Shown piece after piece: positions 28,909 through 35,925 of a stretch of 64,000 bases of DNA. The notes under the pieces were generated by a model. It was not told the origin of the DNA and did not search any database. It saw only the letters and a list, made by a program, of their open reading frames with translations. The stretch's first letter is position 1. The number at the start of each line of letters is the position of its first letter. Source of the stretch: Clostridiaceae bacterium AM27-36LB (GTDB lineage Bacteria > Bacillota > Clostridia > Lachnospirales > Lachnospiraceae); NCBI GenBank assembly GCA_003480725.1, contig QUJQ01000004.1, positions 1-64,000 of the forward strand. Direction: 5' to 3'. The position numbers were made by a program, and so were the translations under genes.

Positions 28909-29436
28909 TTAACTTTCTCCCTTCAATGTTTGCGAATATAGTACCTTTTTCAAAATTTTCGCGGTATGGCGTCCCCCAAGGTTTCCGTCGATCTGTCCTG
29001 TCGACAGTTCCACCAGTGCGGTATGGTGATCCATCCAGCCATGCAGTGAAAAATGAAAACTTTTGTAAATGCGGCATTTTTTTAATGCCTTTCTTGCCGC
29101 TTCATCACAGGTATCGCAGATGAAGATCGGTGTAATATAAGAAGCCATATGTCCTGGTCCCACATGGATGCGCTCCATGGCCTCCGCCTGCACATGATCT
29201 CTCCACTGCTCGTAAAGCTCCAGTGTCAGATGCGGAATACTTAAAACATATAGAAATTCTTCATTGTCTGCCGACCACAGTTCTGCTTTTTTCGATATGA
29301 CATACTGCCCCGAATGTTCAAAAAAATCACAGCGGGCTGTGATTGGGGTCTGGTCATCCTCGACCAATTGAATATTATAGCAGGAACTGAAGCTTCGCAG
29401 CAGCCGCTCGATAGCTGCTTCTCTTGTATAATGCAT
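28909..29436 (-). CDS. unrecognised protein encoded just upstream of cstA
   Basis: A 175-residue soluble protein (MHYTREAAIERLL...). It has two cysteines in ICDTCDEAARKALKKC and several histidines (HFSLHGWMDHHTAL). No membrane segment or signal peptide is visible. The start is uncertain: ATG 29436 or ATG 29454, neither with a strong binding site. It overlaps functionally with cstA through a one-base gap and shares its promoter. A role in regulation or activity of the transporter is plausible but unproven. Confidence 0.75.
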   Translation of the reverse strand: MHYTREAAIERLLRSFSSCYNIQLVEDDQTPITARCDFFEHSGQYVISKKAELWSADNEEFLYVLSIPHLTLELYEQWRDHVQAEAMERIHVGPGHMASYITPIFICDTCDEAARKALKKCRIYKSFHFSLHGWMDHHTALVELSTGQIDGNLGGRHTAKILKKVLYSQTLKGES

Positions 29437-29491
29437 TTCCAGTATCCATTCCAAAAATTAAATTTTTATAAAGTTTCTAAAAACTTTTTTC

Positions 29492-29520
29492 ATTATAATA
29501 CTCAATTGGTATTTTCGCAA
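29492..29520 (-). promoter_or_regulatory. promoter of the cstA operon
   Basis: TTGCGA (29520-29515) and TATAAT (29497-29492) are separated by 17 bases on the minus strand. An AAAGTTT/AAACTTT inverted repeat lies in the early leader. Confidence 0.65.
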
Positions 29521-29549
29521 TACTTTTTAGGTTGTTTACAATACTTTTT
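29518..29549 (-). promoter_or_regulatory. paired direct repeats, 21 bp apart (LytTR-type candidate)
   Basis: AAAAAGTATTG occurs at 29549-29539 and again at 29528-29518 on the minus strand, exactly 21 bp start to start. The second copy overlaps the -35 box of the cstA operon promoter. Two 9-11 bp direct repeats on a 21-bp period are the usual architecture of LytTR-domain response regulator sites. The upstream copy lies inside the last codons region of the preceding ATPase gene. Confidence 0.45.
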
Positions 29550-30645
29550 TGATATTGATTTTCATCTTTGCATATTCATACAGTATTCTCAATGATTCTG
29601 CCTGCGCTCCCGCTTCTGTCAGATCTACCGTACACAGCACCTCTTCACACTGATCGACCAGTGCTTTTGCCCTGTTCAGGGATGCTTCATCCATCTCGCA
29701 GAACGCTTTCACACTGACTACTTCGGATGCCAGTGCTTTTGCTGCCGGGTAATCCAGGTCATTTTCCCATAAAATACCTGCCGCAAACGGAATTCCATCT
29801 CTCTGAAGCTTCCGAAATACTGCCGTACCGGTTCCATTTCCAGCCAGCACAAATACTTTCGGATCACCCTCTACCTTCGGCAGCTCCAGATCACCCGTAC
29901 GCTCTTCATAAGACCCAACTGTCATACCATAGAGCTTCGGTATGTAGCCGTCTGTAAAAATCTCCTCCGGTGTGCCAAAACGATCCACCCGGTCTCCATG
30001 AACACAAGCAATCTTGTCAGAAATCCTTCCTGCAAGATCCAGCTCATGCAGAGACATGATAACAGACAGATGTCTGGTACGGGACATGTTCTGGATGATC
30101 GATAAAAATTCCAGCTTATAGCGAATATCCAGAAAAGACGTAGGCTCATCCAGCACAATGATATCCGGCTGCTGACATAGAGCTCTCGCCAGCATAACTC
30201 GCTGCTTCTGTCCGTCACTGGTCTTGGAGAAATCCCGCTCTGCCAGTTCTTCGATATGCACCAGTTCCATGGATTCCTGTACGATAGCCCAGTCTTTCTC
30301 AGACAGGATGCCAAATTTTCCAGTATAAGGATAACGGCCTGTTGCCACTACATCCTTGCAGGTCATCATCTCCGGGCGCACCCGCTCCGTCAGCACCACC
30401 GACAGCTTCTGTGACAGTTCTTTGCCGGTCAGCTTTTCCATGAAGGATCCATCCAGACAGGCCACACCGCCCAGCGGTTTTAACTGGCGGATAATGCTTT
30501 TTAAAATCGTCGTCTTTCCTGCCCCATTAGGTCCGATCAAGGTCATGATCTCACCTTTTTTCAGACAGAGCTCAATATCTTTGATCAGCGGAACGCCATG
30601 GTATCCAACTGTCAGTCCCTTGGTATAAAAATAAAACTCTTCCAT
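29536..30645 (-). CDS. ABC transporter ATPase of BtuD/FecE type with C-terminal extension
   Basis: A 369-residue ATPase energising the FecCD-type permease encoded four bases upstream. Walker A is GPNGAGKTT, the Q-loop and Walker B (IIVLDEPTSFLD) are intact, and the H-loop is in MSLHELDLAG. The ABC signature is degenerate: KTSDGQKQR in place of LSGGQ. Residues from about 255 on form an extra domain (FVLAGNGTGTAVFRKLQRDGI...) not present in the minimal ATPase, resembling a Rossmann-like regulatory module. The unit is controlled by the cobalamin riboswitch at 35.6 kb, so the load is probably a corrinoid or metalloporphyrin. Confidence 0.88.
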   Translation of the reverse strand: MEEFYFYTKGLTVGYHGVPLIKDIELCLKKGEIMTLIGPNGAGKTTILKSIIRQLKPLGGVACLDGSFMEKLTGKELSQKLSVVLTERVRPEMMTCKDVVATGRYPYTGKFGILSEKDWAIVQESMELVHIEELAERDFSKTSDGQKQRVMLARALCQQPDIIVLDEPTSFLDIRYKLEFLSIIQNMSRTRHLSVIMSLHELDLAGRISDKIACVHGDRVDRFGTPEEIFTDGYIPKLYGMTVGSYEERTGDLELPKVEGDPKVFVLAGNGTGTAVFRKLQRDGIPFAAGILWENDLDYPAAKALASEVVSVKAFCEMDEASLNRAKALVDQCEEVLCTVDLTEAGAQAESLRILYEYAKMKINIKKVL

Positions 30646-30648
30646 GAT

Positions 30649-31698
30649 TTATTCCGCCTTTTCTTTCTTCCGATGAATCATAATATAGATAACAACCGGA
30701 GCGCCAAATACTGCAGTTACAGTACTGATGGATAATTCCGTCGGTGCAAACAAGGTTCTTGCCAGCAGGTCGCAGAACAGACAGAAGGATGCTCCTCCCA
30801 GAAAACAGGCTGGAATCATCAGGATCGGCTTTGCTGTCTGGAACAGGCTCTTCACCAGATGCGGCACTGCAATTCCCACGAAGGAAACCGGTCCTGCAAA
30901 CGCGGTAACACATGCGGACAGCACACTGGAAAGCATAACAAGAACTACACGGAACATCTGCACATTGAGTCCCATATTTTTCGCATAAGATTCTCCCATC
31001 TGATAAGCACTGATGGGCTTGGACAGAAGAAAGATCCCTACGGTGGTGATGCCAGTTACAATGGTCATCAACACCACATTTTCCCATGTGATACCGGAAA
31101 AGCTTCCCTTTGACCAGTTATGTAAATTCACGATATTGGCATCATCTGCAAAAGTCACTACAAAATCAGTAATTGCTGAACAGATATATCCAATCATAAC
31201 ACCACTGACGATCAGCATGGACATATTATCCATAACTCTGGACATAAGAATCACGAATCCCATACAGATCATAGCTCCCACAAATGCCGCCAGAATCATA
31301 ACCCAGGAGCTTACACTCCAGGTGTAACCTAAGGATGCTACCATAATCAGCGCTACCACCAGCTTGGCTCCGGAAGAAATTCCAAGAGTAAATGGACTGG
31401 CAATCGGGTTGTGGAAAAAGGTCTGAAGCAGATAGCCAGACAGAGCCAGTGCTCCTCCCAGGATTGCTGCTGCCAGCGCACGTGGAAAACGGATTCCCAT
31501 AACAATGTCTGAAAATGTCTCATCTGCTCCATGGCCGCTTAAGATCTTCGGAATCTCCTCCACCGGAACATTCACCGTTCCGATACATACATTCATGGCC
31601 AGAAAGATCACCAGCAGGATCAGCAGGATCAAAAATGCCACTCCATATCTGATATTTTCTCTTCCAGCATGTGCTGTTTTCTTTTGCCCGTTTGGCAT
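30649..31698 (-). CDS. FecCD/BtuC-type ABC transporter permease
   Basis: A 349-residue permease with about nine to ten membrane helices. Family motifs are IRFPRALAAAILGGALALSGYLLQTFFHNPIASPFTLGISSGA near residues 69-112 and FVGIAVPHLVK in the ATPase-coupling region. Such permeases move cobalamin, heme or ferric siderophores. It follows the binding protein after a 65-base spacer and precedes the ATPase by three bases. The riboswitch at the head of the operon favours a cobalamin-type substrate. Confidence 0.92.
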   Translation of the reverse strand: MPNGQKKTAHAGRENIRYGVAFLILLILLVIFLAMNVCIGTVNVPVEEIPKILSGHGADETFSDIVMGIRFPRALAAAILGGALALSGYLLQTFFHNPIASPFTLGISSGAKLVVALIMVASLGYTWSVSSWVMILAAFVGAMICMGFVILMSRVMDNMSMLIVSGVMIGYICSAITDFVVTFADDANIVNLHNWSKGSFSGITWENVVLMTIVTGITTVGIFLLSKPISAYQMGESYAKNMGLNVQMFRVVLVMLSSVLSACVTAFAGPVSFVGIAVPHLVKSLFQTAKPILMIPACFLGGASFCLFCDLLARTLFAPTELSISTVTAVFGAPVVIYIMIHRKKEKAE

Positions 31699-31763
31699 CT
31701 TTATCTCCTGCCTTTCCTGTTTTATGCTCTAAGATGATCCAAAAATATTCGCATGTTACTGAA

Positions 31764-32906
31764 TCAGTTCAACTTGTATAAATAGGTCAGTCCACTCTCA
31801 TCACCGGTCAGCATACCATGAATATCTGATGTGATCGTTCCCAGTTCCATGGTAGACTGATAGAGGTTTTTCGTGGTGCAATACACATTTCCATCCTGTA
31901 CAGCCTTGAATTTTTCCAACAGCGGACTCTTGGCGATCAGGTCATCCACAGATGCCAGTTCACCATCAATGGTGCTGTTGTAGATGATGTAATCCGCATC
32001 CTTGGCTCCTGCATAGAACTCTTCCATCTGCATACTCAGAGTGGAAGCCGCATCATCCTCGTCGCCCAGATCCTTGAAAATGTAAGTACCTCCCGCCAGT
32101 TCGATCATCTTAGGCAGATAATCGGCACTCTTACGAACATTGGCTTCCCCGGTACTGGTAATATAGAAAAATGCCACTGTCTTTCCCGTCGGTTCTTCCT
32201 GGCTCACCGCCTCGAAGGCACCTGCCTCCGCTTCAAATGCCTGCTCTGCCTCTTCTTCATGACCAGTCAGCAGTCCATACAGCTTGACCCACTCGGTTCT
32301 TCCCAGCGGATTCTTCTCATAGCTGGAATAATCCACCATCACCGGAATATTGAATTTTTCCAATTGCTCCTTGACTTCCGGTGTGTGATAGATCATGGTA
32401 TTTTCAATAGCAAGTCCACAACCTTCTGACAGGATCTGCTCATAGTCCGGTGCAGAATATTTACCAGCATAGATGATATTTCCTGCTTCCATCTCCTGTT
32501 TTGCTGCTTCTATATACCATCCGTCTTCCTTCTGAGAGCTGAAACGAATGGAATCCAATGCATCAATAGATACAAACATATCCATCACTGCCGATGCCAC
32601 CAGATAAATATTGGTCAGCGGCTGCTTGAGCACTATAATATCCTTTGCCAGATCATCCGGTGCTTTTTTTCCTTCCGGAACGATCAGGTAACGACCATCA
32701 TCTGCGACGGTGGCCAATGCATATCCATCATTATAATAGTCCACAGAAAACTCTTCTGCATATGTTAATTCCATACTGTGATCGTAGGTCAGCTCCGAAC
32801 TGATATTGGTATCTTTCTCTTTTCCTGCACCTGATCCGCTTCCGCAGGCTGTCAGGGAAACTGCCATTACGACACTCAGCAGCATAGCTGTTATTTTCTT
32901 CTTCAT
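31764..32906 (-). CDS. BtuF/FhuD-type substrate-binding lipoprotein
   Basis: A 380-residue exported lipoprotein. The signal peptide ends in the lipobox SLTAC (Cys21), followed by a Ser/Gly linker. The mature part has the two-lobed class III binding-protein layout (VLKQPLTNIYLVASAVMDMFVSIDAL, a long helix, then ELAGGTYIFKDLGDEDD). It delivers its ligand to the FecCD permease encoded downstream. The start overlaps the stop of the preceding gene by ATGA. The ligand is inferred from operon context: a corrinoid or metalloporphyrin. Confidence 0.87.
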   Translation of the reverse strand: MKKKITAMLLSVVMAVSLTACGSGSGAGKEKDTNISSELTYDHSMELTYAEEFSVDYYNDGYALATVADDGRYLIVPEGKKAPDDLAKDIIVLKQPLTNIYLVASAVMDMFVSIDALDSIRFSSQKEDGWYIEAAKQEMEAGNIIYAGKYSAPDYEQILSEGCGLAIENTMIYHTPEVKEQLEKFNIPVMVDYSSYEKNPLGRTEWVKLYGLLTGHEEEAEQAFEAEAGAFEAVSQEEPTGKTVAFFYITSTGEANVRKSADYLPKMIELAGGTYIFKDLGDEDDAASTLSMQMEEFYAGAKDADYIIYNSTIDGELASVDDLIAKSPLLEKFKAVQDGNVYCTTKNLYQSTMELGTITSDIHGMLTGDESGLTYLYKLN

Positions 32907-33499
32907 ACTTCTTTACTCTTTTTCTTCTTTGTAAGGATCACGACTACCACACCTGCTGCAACTACCACTGCAAGATATATGATCTGCTGTCCTGGTGCTG
33001 CCTGTTTGCCGCTGGTAATGGAGTCGGATGCAAATGTCAGGGTATATTCAATCTCATGAGGAACACTCATGGCGGTAGTGTCTGCGATCACATCCATAGG
33101 CTTATCCATAACAGTGACCGGAAGTTCAAATACAGAATTTCCATCTGTATTAATGGGGTCATAAGTAGTCTCTCCCACTTTCATATAGTCATAATGAGAA
33201 CTACTCCATTCGATCTGTGCATATGCACATCCCTCTTTTACGACCAGAGTTGCCGGAGATGTGATGGTTGCACGACCACTTCCTCCTCCAAGAACTACAT
33301 CGATCTTGTAAGTTCCATCGCTCATGTCCACTTTCATGGGCTGAGCTTCTGCAGCTCCTGCCAGATCCACGTTAGCCAGGTCAGTCTGTTCTTCTGTACT
33401 CTCCGCCGCATAGCTTGTCATGGAAATACCTGTCACTCCTGTTACAAGCAGTGCTGCTGTCAGAATTCCTGTCAATTTCATCCAGATTTTTCTTTTCAT
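32903..33499 (-). CDS. membrane-anchored exported beta-rich protein, possibly NEAT-like
   Basis: A 198-residue protein with a Sec signal peptide (to about TSYAAE, residue 33), one beta-rich domain of about 115 residues, a C-terminal membrane helix (IIYLAVVVAAGVVVVIL) and a KKKKSK tail. There is no LPxTG. The domain begins MSDGTYKIDV and includes EWSSSHYDYMKVG and FELPVTVMDKPMDV, a pattern reminiscent of heme-binding NEAT or Shp domains. It shares this layout with the next gene upstream. Start ATG 33499 follows GAGAGG. The role is probably ligand capture at the cell surface; the family label is tentative. Confidence 0.65.
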   Translation of the reverse strand: MKRKIWMKLTGILTAALLVTGVTGISMTSYAAESTEEQTDLANVDLAGAAEAQPMKVDMSDGTYKIDVVLGGGSGRATITSPATLVVKEGCAYAQIEWSSSHYDYMKVGETTYDPINTDGNSVFELPVTVMDKPMDVIADTTAMSVPHEIEYTLTFASDSITSGKQAAPGQQIIYLAVVVAAGVVVVILTKKKKSKEV

Positions 33500-33528
33500 C
33501 TTTGTCCTCTCTTTCCATAGCACAACGA

Positions 33529-33547
33529 CCCGGGCAAATTGCCCGGG
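33529..33547 (-). other. intercistronic GC-rich palindrome
   Basis: CCCGGGCAA-A-TTGCCCGGG is a perfect 9-1-9 inverted repeat between two genes of the cobalamin operon. There is no U-run after it. It may adjust mRNA stability or relative expression of the surface proteins versus the ABC genes. Confidence 0.6.
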
Positions 33548-33578
33548 CCGTCCATGCGACAGATCTTTCATCACTGGC

Positions 33579-34169
33579 TTATTCTGCCTTCACCGGATTG
33601 GTCACGCTGACTTTGTGATCATACCAGGTTCCTTTTTCACCGATCAGTGCCACATCAAACTCTTTGTCCAGAGCCGGTACCGGAATATCAAATCCGTATA
33701 CTTCCTCAGATTCTCCATCACTATAAGTAACGGTATCTGTAGTCGGCTCCAGAAGTTCTGCTCCATCCTTCTGTGCATCTTCTGCAAGACCCGGATAGAG
33801 GTTCACGATCTTCTTGGAGGCAAGTGACACATGAATGGTCATCTTGCCGTTCTCTACTGTCAGGACACCTTTTCCATCGTCTGCTTCATTTACATGAAAC
33901 ATTCCGCTGTCAGTGTCAAACTCTGCAGTGTAGACACCATCTTCCAGCGGTGCTGCAGTCTCTTCTGCTTCCTCAGTTGTCGCTTCTGCTTCTTCTGTGT
34001 CAGCTTCCTTAGTCTCCTCTGCAGCATCAGCCTTCGTAGTATCTGCTTCAGCAGTCTCTTCTGTCTCCTGTGCAGGCGCCTCGGTCTGTGCGTCTTTGCT
34101 TCCACATCCTGTCATGATGGCACAGCTTAATGCTGCCACCCCCAGCAATGTAACGATCTTTCTTTTCAT
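33579..34169 (-). CDS. surface lipoprotein with beta-rich domain, possibly NEAT-like
   Basis: A 196-residue lipoprotein. The lipobox is MTGC (Cys22). A Glu/Ala/Thr-rich linker of about 50 residues follows, then a compact domain starting PLEDGVYTAEF and containing VLTVENGKMTIHVSL, KKIVNLYPGLAEDAQKDGA and VYGFDIPVPALDKEFDVALIG. The layout DGxY / LxVxxGxM / VxxFDxPVxxLD parallels the membrane-anchored protein encoded next. It lies 15 bases after the CbiK lipoprotein gene. I infer a tetrapyrrole-binding surface protein; no characterised homolog is named. Confidence 0.65.
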   Translation of the reverse strand: MKRKIVTLLGVAALSCAIMTGCGSKDAQTEAPAQETEETAEADTTKADAAEETKEADTEEAEATTEEAEETAAPLEDGVYTAEFDTDSGMFHVNEADDGKGVLTVENGKMTIHVSLASKKIVNLYPGLAEDAQKDGAELLEPTTDTVTYSDGESEEVYGFDIPVPALDKEFDVALIGEKGTWYDHKVSVTNPVKAE

Positions 34170-34184
34170 GTTCTGTCTCTTCCT

Positions 34185-35423
34185 TTACTTTCCGATGACA
34201 GCTGCGGTGTGTGCTACATAGAGATCCTGAATAGCCGGGATCTCACCAAGACCAGCGATCTGAGTATCGACGCTGTCAAAGCTTCCAGAAGCCTTGAACT
34301 GGCTTAACCAGGAATCAGCATCCTCACCTGCCATGTCGTTATTTGCATGATCTCCAGCCACTACCATCAGCGGACGAAGAACAACTTTCTTGTAACCTGC
34401 ATCAGCAACTGCTTTGATCACATTCTCGCATGCGGTCTCTTCCGGCTTACCCTCTACAGTTCCGATGAATACGTTCTTATATCCAAGCTCGTCCATCTGT
34501 GCCTGCATCTGGCTGTAGGAAACTTTTGCGGTATGGGAAGTACCATGTCCCATGAATACAAATGCGGTTCCGTCCTCTGCTGCAGCGTCTGTACTGTCAT
34601 ATCCAGCAGTCTTAACTGCCTCAGCGGTGATTGCTTCTGCAACTGCCTTCTTATCATCATTTACAGCAGAAGCGTCTGCTCCAACCTCACCAAGCAGCGG
34701 CTCAGCGATCTTAACAGACTCAAATTTATCCTCGTAGTTTGCAACTGCCTCACAAAGCTCATCATACTCAGCACCATGCATCAGATGGGTCGGCTGTACA
34801 ACCAGGTTCTTAACACCATTATCTACAGCTCTCTCAAGTGCCTGATCCATGTTGTCAATGTGCTCATCATCACGAGCCTGGATATGGTTGATAATGATCT
34901 GTGCGGTAAATGCACGTCTTACAGACCAGTCCGGATTAGCCTCTGCAAGAGCATCCTCAATGCCTTTGATATCAGCTACACGGCTGTCGTTGAAAGAAGT
35001 ACCAAAGCTTACTACCAGAAGCTCGTTCTCTCCGATCTCATCCTGGTTACGCGGATCATCCTTGGAAGCATCTCCGGTGTCGCGTCCGAAGTAATCCGGA
35101 TCAGCTTCTTCACCTTCAACCAGCTCTTTCTGAGCATCAGTCAGAGCATCCCATGCTTCTTTTGCTGCTTTACAATCCTCATCGGTAGTCTCAGTTCTTT
35201 CCTGAACGTAGATCTTATCGATCAGAGCTGCAACCTCGTCTGCTGCTGCCTGGTCAGCATCTGCATCTTCTGCTGCATCCTCAGCCGGAGCTTCTGTTGT
35301 CTCCTCAGTGGTCTCTTCGGTAGTCTCTGCCGGAGCTTCTGTTGTTGTCTTACTTCCGCAGCCTGCAACTAATGTTGCGGTCATAGCTGCTGCACAAAGA
35401 ACTGCTACAACTTTCTTCTTCAT
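34185..35423 (-). CDS. exported lipoprotein with CbiK-type cobaltochelatase domain
   Basis: A 412-residue protein: signal peptide and lipobox VAGC (Cys20), an acidic Thr/Glu linker, a helical spacer resembling surface-protein stalk repeats (AKEAWDALTDAQKELVEG), then a CbiK domain from about residue 135. Domain landmarks are LLVVSFGTSFNDSR, VVQPTHLMHGAEYDEL, FVFMGHGTSH and RPLMVVAGDHANNDMAGED, which carry the metal-binding histidines. Cytoplasmic CbiK inserts cobalt into sirohydrochlorin during anaerobic B12 synthesis; here the enzyme is outside the membrane. It is the first gene behind a cobalamin riboswitch. Start ATG 35423 follows GGGAGAG. Confidence 0.88.
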   Translation of the reverse strand: MKKKVVAVLCAAAMTATLVAGCGSKTTTEAPAETTEETTEETTEAPAEDAAEDADADQAAADEVAALIDKIYVQERTETTDEDCKAAKEAWDALTDAQKELVEGEEADPDYFGRDTGDASKDDPRNQDEIGENELLVVSFGTSFNDSRVADIKGIEDALAEANPDWSVRRAFTAQIIINHIQARDDEHIDNMDQALERAVDNGVKNLVVQPTHLMHGAEYDELCEAVANYEDKFESVKIAEPLLGEVGADASAVNDDKKAVAEAITAEAVKTAGYDSTDAAAEDGTAFVFMGHGTSHTAKVSYSQMQAQMDELGYKNVFIGTVEGKPEETACENVIKAVADAGYKKVVLRPLMVVAGDHANNDMAGEDADSWLSQFKASGSFDSVDTQIAGLGEIPAIQDLYVAHTAAVIGK

Positions 35424-35498
35424 GTTTTTTCTCTCCCTTAAAGAAATATTTTGCAATGATACTGAAGCCGCTAAATAAAAGGGATGCGAAAAAGACAA

Positions 35499-35524
35499 AA
35501 ACCAACATGCGTGCGCAGTCGGTT
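35499..35524 (-). terminator. expression-platform terminator of the cobalamin riboswitch
   Basis: On the minus strand AAACCGAC-TGCG pairs with GCA-TGTTGGTT around 35524-35499, followed by TTTTTGTCTTTTT. It lies between the riboswitch aptamer and the CbiK start codon, as expected for transcriptional control by ligand. Confidence 0.7.
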
Positions 35525-35591
35525 TATCGAAATCTATCTTTCGGTACAACCAAACCTCGTGATCTGGAATATGTATTTCCCGTACCACAGC

Positions 35592-35745
35592 TGGCAGGTC
35601 TCCTGACTCGCAGTTCCACATAGTCTGTCTGCCTTCCCAAGTCTCCTCAGTGGCATCATCGACAGCTACTCGCTGCATACAGTGACGAGATCGCACAGGC
35701 CTCTCACCTGTTTCCCTATTCTCCGCAAAATGCGGCACCAACTGT
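35592..35745 (-). ncRNA. cobalamin riboswitch
   Basis: The minus-strand leader contains the conserved cobalamin elements in order: GGGAAACAGGTG with GAGGCCTGTG (35717 region), the B12-box core GCCACTG (35654-35648), GGGAAGGC, and the 3-prime signature GTCAGGAGACCTGCC (35607-35593). High cobalamin should fold the aptamer and favour the terminator at 35499-35524. It controls the six-gene chelatase and transporter operon. Confidence 0.93.
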
Positions 35746-35780
35746 TTCTTATTTAGTTTTCAGAACTCATTACGTGTGTA

Positions 35781-35809
35781 AGTATAACACTGTCTTCTCC
35801 ATAGGGCAA
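35781..35809 (-). promoter_or_regulatory. promoter of the riboswitch operon
   Basis: TTGCCC (35809-35804) and TATACT (35786-35781) are separated by 17 bases on the minus strand, placing the transcript start about 30 bases before the aptamer. Confidence 0.65.
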
Positions 35810-35865
35810 GTGTTAAAAGAAATATTATGAAACTTCCCAGAGAGCATTTACCCTTTTCTGCTGCC

Positions 35866-35894
35866 TTGCAATGTGCTTTGATCTTTGATATAGT
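35866..35894 (+). promoter_or_regulatory. promoter of the ABC-F gene
   Basis: TTGCAA (35866-35871) and TATAGT (35889-35894) with a 17-base spacer, about 31 bases before ATG 35926. The leader is short, so no room is left for the long attenuating uORF seen before some antibiotic-inducible ABC-F genes. Confidence 0.6.
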
Positions 35895-35925
35895 TAGGAA
35901 TCATATTTTACCGTGAGGAGCACCC

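Noticed and set aside
32903..33499. Sortase anchoring of the membrane-anchored surface protein.
   Set aside because: The C-terminus has a membrane helix and basic tail but no LPxTG-like motif.
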